This document shows positions 44,657 through 52,821 of a stretch of DNA of 64,000 nucleotides, piece after piece. Where the stretch lies: positions 50,178-114,177 of the forward strand of contig JAWSUZ010000035.1 in assembly GCA_033852165.1 (NCBI GenBank), in the 5' to 3' direction. Numbering within the stretch: the stretch's first letter is position 1; every line of letters begins with the position of its first letter. The notes beneath the pieces are model-generated. The model was not told the DNA's origin and did not search any database. It worked only from the letters and a program-made list of their open reading frames with translations. A program made the translations under genes and the position numbers. Origin of the DNA: Agarilytica sp033852165. GTDB taxonomy: Bacteria > Pseudomonadota > Gammaproteobacteria > Pseudomonadales > Cellvibrionaceae.

Positions 44657-46108
44657 TTACGGCTTAAAATTCTGCGCAAAAGCACCAGTCCAATCAACCC
44701 CATTAGGATAGACGGTGTCGAGATATGTCGCAGCTTGCAACGCCATACTGCGCCAGTCATTAGGGTCTTCACCTTGATTCGATTCTTGTTCGGCAAATCC
44801 ACCCATAAAGACCGTATTGATAAGTTCATCACACTCATCACCAATACTCATACACTCATCAGCGAAATAGCCAGGATCAAGCTCCAGAGCGGTTTCGATC
44901 ATATCCAATGAGGGGCTAAAAGGAATCCAAGTACCTCCCGTTTCTAAAGCCGTTCTTCCCCCCTTATAAACTGCTGAGGTAAATTGCTTATTGATCCAAT
45001 CCCACGGTTCTGCGGAGCTTTGGTCATCATCGAAAAAGTACACGTCTTCTTTTGATGTTATGTAAGCGCCAAGACTCCATTCCAAGCCCAGTGGTATCGC
45101 CAAACTCATATTATTGATTTGCGCAATAGAGGCGCCGTCACCCATTTGGTTCGCTACAGAAAAGAATCTAATTTCGGGTAATTGCGTAATTTCGTCAACC
45201 GGAAGAAATTGAGCTGTCATCGCCATTATGCCTTGAGCAACAAAAACTTTTTGCAAGGGGCTCGCGTCTAAGTCCTTCGCGACACGGATACGGAAACCAT
45301 CCGCCCAAGGATTTTCAGAGGAGAAGCGCATAAACATATCGTGAGCTTTCTCTTCGTCACTGTGCGTAAAGTCCATACGCATTTGGGTTGGGTCTTCTGG
45401 ATCTTGGTCTTGATCCAACTCAAGAGTATTAATGAGCAGCCTACCTCTAACAGTACCGTCCTCGTCTTCAGCCCATGACACATAAAACCCCGCTTGCTCG
45501 TCGAGTGTTGGTGGCAGTTCTCGATCAAAGCCGTAGTAAAGCCTAACCGTTGTTTGAATATCACTATCATCGATAACAGAGTAATGAGTAGGGTCTTCAC
45601 GGTCATAATTAGCGGCATTCACATCATTATCCGTCTCGATGATGCTGCCATCATGGGGTACTGTATCAGCAACGGCGATGAGTAAGTCTGCGACACATCC
45701 CCACACAGCAACAGCCGAAACCATGAACTTTGTCGCCTTATACCCATTACCAAAAGGATCTTCGTCGTCGATTCCTATATAGGAGCACGGAAGATCCCCC
45801 GACTCTGATTGCTTTCCCAGAAGCATGCCCGAGCTTTTTGCGAAGTCAGTTGATGCTTTTTCTGACGCGCTTGCAGGCCCACCGGTAATACTGGCTGGCA
45901 TATCCAAATCTAAGCTAACATTACTCCGGTTATTCCCTGACTCTATTTCTTCGTCGCTGCCCCCACAGCCTGACAGCAACAAACCTGCTATCACGGCTAC
46001 TAAGCAAAACTTTACAAATGTTTGTGGTGAACGGTGAATCCCCTTTAAACACGAGGATAATATGTGACGATCTTCTATATGAGGTCGCTTTATGTAAGTA
46101 TCATTCAT
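44657..46108 (-). CDS. Large acidic lipoprotein of unknown function
   Basis: 483 residues. A 30-residue polar N-terminus precedes a lipoprotein signal (FVKFCLVAVIAGLLLSGC, lipid Cys at about 48), so the true start may be further in. The mature protein is strongly acidic with many Asp/Glu clusters (for example DQDQDPEDPTQ and DDDQSSAEPWDW) and several cysteines (CSY, WGC, ADECMSIGDEC) that could form disulfides. No known domain is recognised. It is divergent from the M48-like gene. Confidence 0.6.
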   Translation of the reverse strand: MNDTYIKRPHIEDRHILSSCLKGIHRSPQTFVKFCLVAVIAGLLLSGCGGSDEEIESGNNRSNVSLDLDMPASITGGPASASEKASTDFAKSSGMLLGKQSESGDLPCSYIGIDDEDPFGNGYKATKFMVSAVAVWGCVADLLIAVADTVPHDGSIIETDNDVNAANYDREDPTHYSVIDDSDIQTTVRLYYGFDRELPPTLDEQAGFYVSWAEDEDGTVRGRLLINTLELDQDQDPEDPTQMRMDFTHSDEEKAHDMFMRFSSENPWADGFRIRVAKDLDASPLQKVFVAQGIMAMTAQFLPVDEITQLPEIRFFSVANQMGDGASIAQINNMSLAIPLGLEWSLGAYITSKEDVYFFDDDQSSAEPWDWINKQFTSAVYKGGRTALETGGTWIPFSPSLDMIETALELDPGYFADECMSIGDECDELINTVFMGGFAEQESNQGEDPNDWRSMALQAATYLDTVYPNGVDWTGAFAQNFKP

Positions 46109-46443
46109 ATGACTACCATTGTCTGTGTTGTAGTAAATAAGGGCTCTCTAGAAAATCTCAGCGGAACAACTCTACCGAAGTAAACAGATTTTCAATAAGC
46201 CCTGCGTTATGTGAACACATATGAGCAGACGCAGAGGCCCTAGATATTTGAAAAAATAGCGTGTAAAAATAGAGGATGAAAATAAATTCAAATCTGAACA
46301 AATGTGGTGTCTAGTCAAGAATAATGAATAGTTACCCGACCCACGGTAAAAGTCCGTGGGTAGAAGTTGAAGGGTATAGCTTGAAAGTTATCGATTGAAA
46401 CTTATAGGTTGAAGCTTCAAAAAAAAACGGCTTAAAAACAACT
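46109..46443. other. Divergent intergenic region with phased repeats
   Basis: Separates the acidic lipoprotein gene from the M48-like gene. It contains an 8-bp hairpin ACCCACGG / CCGTGGGT (46339-46361) and the 14-bp-phased TTGAAR array listed separately. It probably holds both promoters. Confidence 0.5.
46367..46415. repeat. TTGAAR words phased every 14 bp
   Basis: TTGAAGG, TTGAAAG, TTGAAAC and TTGAAGC begin at 46367, 46381, 46395 and 46409, with GTATAGC, TTATCGA and TTATAGG between them. So 7-bp units alternate in exact register. The last is 29 bp before the ATG of the M48-like gene. Confidence 0.7.
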
Positions 46444-48276
46444 ATGAATAGTTTTGTACGCTTACCTAAATGCCTTTCCATAAAACCCGTTATTACCGTG
46501 TTGATGCTGCTCTGGACTACTCAAGCATGGAGCCTGTCCGTTCCCGACGATCCTAGCCAATCCATTCGTTACTGGAAGCCTCAAGTCATCAACCCCGGTT
46601 CTGATGCCCAGGTTAAACGAACACACGACCTTTTTTCCCATCTCTTAGGCGCTTGGGATATATCCCGAATTGAACCCACTCTTAATGTGGTCAAAGACAG
46701 TTCCGGTCCCTGGGCCGCCTCGCTGGCCGACGGGAATATTTTATTAAGTCGCGCTGCCATCGACATATGTTTGAGTTTTGGAAAACAGCGAGGGGAACAT
46801 TTACTCGCCTTTATATTGGCCCACGAACTCGCTCACCAAAAAAGCAATGATTTGTGGCACCAACAATTTTTTCGTCTTATCGGCAACCAAACCAAAGCCG
46901 TCACCGATGAAATAAAGCGAGGCCTGGCCATCAATGTTAATCAGGTCGCGCAACTGGAGTCTTTAGAAGTTCAAGCCGATTTAGACGCCGTTGTGATGAT
47001 GGCCAGCGTTGGCTATGATCCTTATCAAATTATTAAGGACAATAATTTTTACACCTCGTGGATCGAAAATATTTGGAAAAAGCCTTGTTCCACACACATT
47101 AAGGCCTGCACAAAAGCCAAAGAGCGCGCCCTGCGCACTCAAGCGCAATTAGAATCCATTAGCGACCAAGCTGTTTTATATGAAATTGGTATTCAAGCCT
47201 TAGTCGCGAAACGATATGAACAAGCACGGGCCTATTTAACAGCCTATGCACGTAACTTTCCTGGGCGTTCAGTCCACAATAGCATTGGCGTAAGCTACCT
47301 AGCCGAAGCAATCGCCCTATGGCCCGAATATGCCGCACAGGTCAATAAACCCAATTTATATTTCCCCATATTTGTCGAAGCGACTCCGTCATGGAGAAAT
47401 GAAAACACCAGTGAAAAACGAGGGTCGACGGCCCAACTTAAGGCTAATATTCATCATTTAGGCGAGCGCGCATTGAGTTATTTTGAAAAAGCACAGAGAC
47501 TCAGCCCCGAACATCGCGATACACATTATTTACGCGCAATGAGTTATTTATTAATGGGGAATAGCCCCATGGCAAATGGTGTCATCGAGGGACAGTATAT
47601 TCCGACTTTCGGACAAGATGCCTCGTCCGATATATTACGCGCACTCAGCCTTGCCATATCAGGCAAGAGCCAGCAAGCACAGAAACACTTTGCGAATAAT
47701 ATAAGGCGCCGACTTAAATCAGCAAAGTCAGATGACTACCCTCACCTCTTTACGATGGTACAAAACCAAGCGCAATTAGCTGACTTTCACAATAGACCTG
47801 ACGAAGCAAAAAAAATATGGCTTTCTTTTGCTCAAAGCATGAGTAAAAAAGGAGAAGGTTATCTCTTTCAGTTATCACTATCTAAAATAAAACCACAGTC
47901 CAACGTGTCCCTCCCTAAGGCCCCGCTTAGCTATCAAAACCTAAGTTTAAACCACCCTCTTCTTCAAACAGGATCAGATAAAAAGAAAATTTGGTTTGAC
48001 GGTGAGCCTCTGTACATTCACAGAGATAAGGGTGGCGTTTGGCTTTCAGACAAACACAATAAGGTCATTGCGCTTTGGCTCAACGATGCCAATTTTAAAG
48101 GCGTTGAACGACTAAAACTAGGTGACTCCGCCGAAAGAGTCATTCGCGTGATGGGCCCAGCAGATCGGCAGATATCGCTTAATTCCGGGGAATTTTTAGC
48201 TTATGACAATTATGGTTTAGCTTTAAAAATCCAGAAAGACATCATCACATCTTGGTTTTTGTACGCAAAGAAATAA
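46444..48276 (+). CDS. Exported M48-like metalloprotease with TPR region
   Basis: 610 residues. A signal peptide (VITVLMLLWTTQAWS) is followed by a zinc-protease domain with HELAH at 127-131 and the family's third-ligand motif ExxAD at 175-179 (EVQAD), as in M48 peptidases such as BepA. Residues about 220-480 are helical TPR-like. The C-terminal 60 residues (LKLGDSAERVIRVMGPADRQ, FLAYDNYGLALKI) look like a small beta domain of the SmpA/BamE kind. It probably degrades or handles envelope proteins in the periplasm. It is first in a six- or seven-gene plus-strand run, 6 bp before the sigma-like gene. Confidence 0.8.
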   Translation: MNSFVRLPKCLSIKPVITVLMLLWTTQAWSLSVPDDPSQSIRYWKPQVINPGSDAQVKRTHDLFSHLLGAWDISRIEPTLNVVKDSSGPWAASLADGNILLSRAAIDICLSFGKQRGEHLLAFILAHELAHQKSNDLWHQQFFRLIGNQTKAVTDEIKRGLAINVNQVAQLESLEVQADLDAVVMMASVGYDPYQIIKDNNFYTSWIENIWKKPCSTHIKACTKAKERALRTQAQLESISDQAVLYEIGIQALVAKRYEQARAYLTAYARNFPGRSVHNSIGVSYLAEAIALWPEYAAQVNKPNLYFPIFVEATPSWRNENTSEKRGSTAQLKANIHHLGERALSYFEKAQRLSPEHRDTHYLRAMSYLLMGNSPMANGVIEGQYIPTFGQDASSDILRALSLAISGKSQQAQKHFANNIRRRLKSAKSDDYPHLFTMVQNQAQLADFHNRPDEAKKIWLSFAQSMSKKGEGYLFQLSLSKIKPQSNVSLPKAPLSYQNLSLNHPLLQTGSDKKKIWFDGEPLYIHRDKGGVWLSDKHNKVIALWLNDANFKGVERLKLGDSAERVIRVMGPADRQISLNSGEFLAYDNYGLALKIQKDIITSWFLYAKK

Positions 48277-48282
48277 AACAAT

Positions 48283-49218
48283 ATGAATCGAACCATAGAC
48301 CAAGACGTACAAAGACTACTGAAACATGCGACCGACGGGGATAAAGCCGCACGCAAAACAATCAATACTGTCGCGAACCCATTTATCGAATTCCAAACGG
48401 ATAAATTTTGCCGGCGCTTCTGCCAAAATAGCTTTCGCGATGCTCGCTGCACACTCACACCACCACAGGGTTCATTCCGAGGGGGTCGTAGCGAGGATAT
48501 ATTGTGCGATAAAGCGAATGCCAGCTACGCCTGGATGCTGGATGAATTAACTAAGAAACAACGGCTGAGAAAAATTCGAGCCGAAAATACCGCTCAACTC
48601 GGCAGCTATTTTAAGACCATCGTCAATTCACTTCCCTTTTATGAGCGCTGGAAAAATTGGCGCTTCGAGCGCCGCATTCACGTACCTACTTATATTTGCG
48701 AAATTGACGAGCAAGCAAAATCTATTTTTCTGCAATTACATTCAAATCGAGATACGAGAATCATCGCCCAGAACTTGGGGCTCAGTGAAAACACGGTCAG
48801 ATCGACTGCTGAAGCCATTTTGATTACGTTAACGCAACGCAAGCGCCTACACCTATTAAGTCCAACACGAACCTTTTCTTTTTCAGATATAACTTCGACG
48901 AGCGATAATGATTACGATGGAGACGAGAGAAACCCGCACAACCAAAGCTTAGAGGTTGGCGATACGCAGTTTTCACCAGAAAACTTGACCTACTCATCTC
49001 AAATCAAAGCCGCTTGGAACCAGCTCAGTGAATTAGAGCAGTATATTATCGAAGCATTGGTTATCGAAGAACAGGACACTACTGTCGTTTTAAAAGCGTT
49101 AGCAACACTCGACATTTCTCTGAAACAAAATCAAAGCAGTCAGCACAACAATCGTCAGCAGCTTTATTACTTTAAGCGAAAGTCTCTGGAAAAATTACAG
49201 GGTTTTCTAGAAGGATGA
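48283..49218 (+). CDS. Divergent sigma-70-like transcription factor
   Basis: 311 residues. The middle part (LGSYFKTIVNSLPFYERWKNWRF, then RRIHVPTYI) fits the sigma region 2 helix layout, and AKSIFLQLHSNRDTRIIAQNLGLSENTVRSTAEAI is a region-4-like helix-turn-helix, here in the middle of the protein. A further 100-residue C-terminal part is unlike standard ECF factors. The N-terminus has several cysteines (CRRFC, RDARC, DILC). The assignment as a sigma factor is moderately secure; the following zinc-finger membrane protein supports it. Confidence 0.6.
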   Translation: MNRTIDQDVQRLLKHATDGDKAARKTINTVANPFIEFQTDKFCRRFCQNSFRDARCTLTPPQGSFRGGRSEDILCDKANASYAWMLDELTKKQRLRKIRAENTAQLGSYFKTIVNSLPFYERWKNWRFERRIHVPTYICEIDEQAKSIFLQLHSNRDTRIIAQNLGLSENTVRSTAEAILITLTQRKRLHLLSPTRTFSFSDITSTSDNDYDGDERNPHNQSLEVGDTQFSPENLTYSSQIKAAWNQLSELEQYIIEALVIEEQDTTVVLKALATLDISLKQNQSSQHNNRQQLYYFKRKSLEKLQGFLEG

Positions 49219-49220
49219 TC

Positions 49221-49361
49221 ATGTTAGATGGAATAATGAATGGGGAGACGGGAATATTTTCAAAAATTAGAGAATGTAGTGTCCTTTATTCAATAGAAGC
49301 TAACGCAAAGTTAAAAATGAAAAGTTTTGACTGTGGCGATCAGAATAATCAAAACCGATAA
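49221..49361 (+). CDS. Possible 46-residue small protein
   Basis: An open frame of 46 codons starting 2 bp after the sigma-like gene stop. AAGGA lies 5 bp before its ATG. The product begins MLDGIMNGETGIFSKIREC and ends in a polar, Asn/Gln-rich tail; two cysteines. No family is recognised. The ribosome binding site and operon position are the only support. Confidence 0.4.
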   Translation: MLDGIMNGETGIFSKIRECSVLYSIEANAKLKMKSFDCGDQNNQNR

Positions 49362-49389
49362 AAGCAGAAAATAACGTGCGAGCAATGCA

Positions 49390-50223
49390 ATGACAGACGA
49401 ATTACACCTTAGCGAAGAAACGCTTCATCATTTTTCCCTGAACCCTGAACGCGCATCAGAACAGGGGACACGTCTGCACTTGCTCAGCTGCTCCGATTGC
49501 CTAACAAAACTGCAGAACCTTCAACACCTAGAAGAATTAGTGAGAGACCACGCAGAGGTCATTTGCTCTGACGCTCAACAATCGCTGGGGGACTCGCAAT
49601 CCAGCCCTCAACTCAGGCCCCAGCTACACGAACTCACCCATCAATATGCAATGCAACAAGCGATGGACGAAAAACTCACACCCCAATCAAGCTCACACCA
49701 AAAAAAGAAACCCAGCCCTATCTCCCGTTTACTCGATGCATTAATGGGGCAGAAAACGCCGTTCATTGCCGTTCCTACGGCTGCAGCCGCAACATTTCTA
49801 TTTGCATTTATGATATTCACATCAGGCGATTCTCCCAAAGAGGCTATAGTGAGCTTTCAAGACAGCCATACATTGGTCTTAAACCAGCCACAACGACTGC
49901 CCGGTCTCGGCTTCTTTCACCAAAGCGGCAAAGACGATCGCTTGATAGCAGAGTATGCAGGTTTTAATGTAAAAGCTGACAACAGTGGACAGTTTATTGA
50001 GGTGAGTTGGCCCGCTATCGATAAGGTCGACCGCTATACGGTAGAATTAATCGAAATGTCGAACAATGTGAGTCAAAACATTAACCAGATCTCTACCGCA
50101 CTCACCTTCTGGAAGATCGATAGAAGCAAAGTCCAAACAGGACATCTCTACCGCCTAACGTTAAGCGGTAGCACCCTCGATAATTTTGCATTTCGCCATA
50201 CCGGCGGTTTTGTTTTACGCTAG
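49390..50223 (+). CDS. Single-pass anti-sigma-like protein with zinc-finger-type N-terminus
   Basis: 277 residues. The N-terminus has the H-x3-C-x2-C arrangement of zinc-finger anti-sigma factors (HLLSCSDC, residues about 30-37). One membrane helix follows at about residues 127-147 (FIAVPTAAAATFLFAFMIF). The outer domain of about 130 residues is beta-rich (FIEVSWPAIDKVDRYTVELIE), resembling a fibronectin-like fold. Its position after the sigma-like gene fits a membrane-held sigma regulator. Proteolysis could release the sigma-like factor (inference). Confidence 0.65.
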   Translation: MTDELHLSEETLHHFSLNPERASEQGTRLHLLSCSDCLTKLQNLQHLEELVRDHAEVICSDAQQSLGDSQSSPQLRPQLHELTHQYAMQQAMDEKLTPQSSSHQKKKPSPISRLLDALMGQKTPFIAVPTAAAATFLFAFMIFTSGDSPKEAIVSFQDSHTLVLNQPQRLPGLGFFHQSGKDDRLIAEYAGFNVKADNSGQFIEVSWPAIDKVDRYTVELIEMSNNVSQNINQISTALTFWKIDRSKVQTGHLYRLTLSGSTLDNFAFRHTGGFVLR

Positions 50224-50239
50224 GGCACTGGAAATCACG

Positions 50240-51340
50240 ATGAATAGAAAACTCGATTTTTACCTTGTTGGCGCGAACATCATTTTAGCCTGCACACTGC
50301 TGTTTAACTCCTACAACAGCTTCGCAGGCAACCGCGGCCTAAAAATTGTGGGGGATGCGCCGGGCCAACTATCGTCACCCACTCTTTCGAGTAAAGGCGA
50401 ATATCGCGCATTAATTATCGGCAACGATACCTACCGAGACCCCGAAGGGTTGTGGAAACCACTTAAGCGTGCGGTATCGGATGCAAAGGCCATCGAAACA
50501 CTCCTTGTTGAGCATTACGGTTTTAGCGATGTTCAGCGCTTAGAGAACGCCTCCCGCAGTGAACTTTTACACGCACTGCGTGACTTTTCCAAACGTATCA
50601 ACACTGACGATAATGTTCTGGTGTATTACGCCGGTCACGGGTTTTTGGATCAGTACAATAACAAAGGCTATTGGGTTCCTGTCGATGCTCAGGGCACCGA
50701 TCACACCACCTTTGTGAGAAACTCGACCATTCGCGATGAGATTTCAGATATGTCCGCACGCGCTAAGCACACCTTATTGATTTCGGATTCCTGCTTTAGT
50801 GGAACCCTGTTAAAAACAGTCAGCCGAGGAATACGTGCCAATGACGGTTCAGAAGCTTATCTTAAATCTGTCGACAACAAGAAAAGTGTGCAAATTTTAA
50901 CCGCAGGCGGCGTCGAATATGTCGATGACGATTTCCGGTCTTCTGGCCATTCGCCTTTCACCTATTTTTTACAGAGCGAACTGAAAAATAATCCCCACCC
51001 CGTTATTACCGCCAGCGACCTTTCTCGTAGAGTCCAAGTTGCCGTTAGCAATAATGTTGAACAGAAACCACAAATCGGCGTGTTACAAGGCGCAGGAGAT
51101 GAACTGGGTGAATTTTTATTTATCAGGGTTAACCTAGAAGTTTCGGGCGTCCCAAAAGAACGTATAAAAGTTAAGGTTAATGTCATTTCAGATACCAGCT
51201 CACAAAAAAACGTAGAATCAAGTACAGAGGAATACTCCGATATTAGTACGCTCCCATCCCTGAACCTATCTGAAGATGAAGGCGCAGCAAACAAAGCCGA
51301 CAAACAAGAATCTATGATTTTACCCGTGCAATCTTTTTAG
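50240..51340 (+). CDS. Exported caspase-like (C14) protease
   Basis: 366 residues from the ATG at 50240, preceded by GGAAATCACG; longer frames overlap the previous gene. There is a signal peptide or anchor (YLVGANIILACTLLFNSY). The caspase/metacaspase domain runs about 54-280. YRALIIGNDTYRD opens it, the catalytic His133 is in YYAGHGFLD, and the catalytic Cys185 is in ISDSCFSG. The C-terminal 80 residues are acidic and disordered-looking. Such proteases cut after basic or acidic residues depending on subgroup. Targets might include its membrane neighbour (inference). Confidence 0.9.
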   Translation: MNRKLDFYLVGANIILACTLLFNSYNSFAGNRGLKIVGDAPGQLSSPTLSSKGEYRALIIGNDTYRDPEGLWKPLKRAVSDAKAIETLLVEHYGFSDVQRLENASRSELLHALRDFSKRINTDDNVLVYYAGHGFLDQYNNKGYWVPVDAQGTDHTTFVRNSTIRDEISDMSARAKHTLLISDSCFSGTLLKTVSRGIRANDGSEAYLKSVDNKKSVQILTAGGVEYVDDDFRSSGHSPFTYFLQSELKNNPHPVITASDLSRRVQVAVSNNVEQKPQIGVLQGAGDELGEFLFIRVNLEVSGVPKERIKVKVNVISDTSSQKNVESSTEEYSDISTLPSLNLSEDEGAANKADKQESMILPVQSF

Positions 51341-51353
51341 GGCCGATACCAGT

Positions 51354-52097
51354 ATGAAACAACGACTCATCACCGCATTACTTCTTACCACTATATCCAG
51401 TATTAGCTACTCTGAAACAACTCAAAGTCGTATCCCTCTGACCTTGACCTTGGGCGCAAAGCTGCACAGCGGAGGCTGGACGGGTGAAAACAAGGGTTCC
51501 ATTGGCAATGATATTGAATCCGAAAAAGGCCGTGGCATTGGCCTTTCAGTTGGATTGAGAAAAGGGAATTTTTTTGGCGTTTTTAATGTTCAAGCGGGTA
51601 TTTATGAGTTTGATGACGAACAGCCCGTATATAATCCAGATCCTATCAGCGAAGACTTTGACCTTACTGGCTCAGATGATCTTACGATTAATACCGGTTT
51701 TGTTTCCTTAGGTCTTGGTTACCAATTTAATCGATATTTTGCATTGCAGGGCGGCATTAAATCTCACAGCCAAGCCTGGGAAGATTTAAATCGTGAAGTC
51801 GATTATATCGGCGTGGGTATCGGCGCCACAGGATTTATTCCGCTCTCGGATAACTGGACCTTGTATGGGACTCTCGGCATTAACGGAATGGACATCAAAG
51901 ATAAGGACGGTAACGATATAGGTGATGGTAGCTCCACGTCCTTAGAATTAGGAGCAGCCTTCCGAGTATCAGCACTATCCTCGATCAGTTTTGGCTTTAA
52001 AAATGAGGCGGTAACAGCCGAATTTGCCGGAGGAAATGAACAGGAGCATAACATTGCAAACTTTTACTTTGGCTTCAACCACGGCTTTCGCTTCTAG
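51354..52097 (+). CDS. Outer-membrane beta-barrel protein
   Basis: 247 residues with signal peptide MKQRLITALLLTTISSISYS. Alternating amphipathic strands with turns rich in Gly, Asp and Asn are typical of an eight-stranded OmpA-like barrel: GLSVGLRKGNFFGVFNVQAGI, TINTGFVSLGLGYQFNRYFALQGG, NWTLYGTLGINGMD. The last residues, IANFYFGFNHGFRF, end in an aromatic, the BAM recognition signature. It lies 13 bp after the caspase-like gene. A calcium-like acidic loop DKDGNDIGDG is seen. Confidence 0.82.
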   Translation: MKQRLITALLLTTISSISYSETTQSRIPLTLTLGAKLHSGGWTGENKGSIGNDIESEKGRGIGLSVGLRKGNFFGVFNVQAGIYEFDDEQPVYNPDPISEDFDLTGSDDLTINTGFVSLGLGYQFNRYFALQGGIKSHSQAWEDLNREVDYIGVGIGATGFIPLSDNWTLYGTLGINGMDIKDKDGNDIGDGSSTSLELGAAFRVSALSSISFGFKNEAVTAEFAGGNEQEHNIANFYFGFNHGFRF

Positions 52098-52693
52098 TGT
52101 CCTTTAAAAATTCCGCCCACTGGCGACAATTAGCGGCGATGATGCAACGAGATAATCCTGCTCTCATTATCACTCTTCACTCCTATTTTCGGTCAACCCT
52201 TCTTCCAGCTCTTCTATACTTTACTTTAATGTTGACGGCCTGCGGCAGTGCGCAGCAAAGAGAAAGGCTACACGTTGACATCACCAGTTTTATCGGTGAC
52301 GACCAAAGTTTTCGAGTTGGTGATGAGCTGAGATTTTTAATCAGTTTGAACGAAAGCGCTTGGCTGTATATGTATTACGAAAATTTTGAAGGTAACGTTT
52401 ATCAGTTAATACCCAGTGTACTTTACTCAGACAACCGTGTTTCGGCAGGTGATTTTATTGCGTTCCCATCGATAGATGCCACTTTCAGTCTTGAAATATC
52501 ACCCCCCCTTGGTGAGGAGCGTGTTTGGCTGCTGGCGACAGAAAAAAAATTAACTCTTCCAAATTTCTCTAACAACAACCTAGTTGAATTAGCGATATCA
52601 CTAACAGACGCCAAATTGGAACTAAAAAAATTGATTCATAGGAATCGTATCCGTAACTCAGCAGATGAATTAAAATTTACTACAGAAAAATAA
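52097..52693 (+). CDS. DUF4384 lipoprotein
   Basis: 198 residues from a GTG overlapping the previous stop; ATGs at 52139 or 52142 would give a more usual lipoprotein signal. The signal ends in LTAC. The mature part matches DUF4384: SFRVGDELRFLISLNESAWL, YMYYENFEGNVYQLIPS, ISAGDFIAFPS-type strand, and GEERVWLLATEKKL. DUF4384 domains are often fused to caspase-like proteases or kinases; here the domain is a separate neighbour. It closes the locus. Confidence 0.82.
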   Translation: MSFKNSAHWRQLAAMMQRDNPALIITLHSYFRSTLLPALLYFTLMLTACGSAQQRERLHVDITSFIGDDQSFRVGDELRFLISLNESAWLYMYYENFEGNVYQLIPSVLYSDNRVSAGDFIAFPSIDATFSLEISPPLGEERVWLLATEKKLTLPNFSNNNLVELAISLTDAKLELKKLIHRNRIRNSADELKFTTEK

Positions 52694-52821
52694 GCCATTT
52701 TGGATTCTTACACCTCAAAATGAGGCGCCACCCTATATCCCTCTCATATTGCATAGCCCCCCAAAAGCACTATACTCCTCTCCTTAACATAATGTGGTGA
52801 CAGTTCATCCAAGGGCAAGAG

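Noticed and set aside
52696..52725. CATTTTG/CAAAATG and CCTCAAAATGAGG repeats after the DUF4384 gene
   Set aside because: Stems are short and AT-rich with no T-run; not convincing as a terminator.
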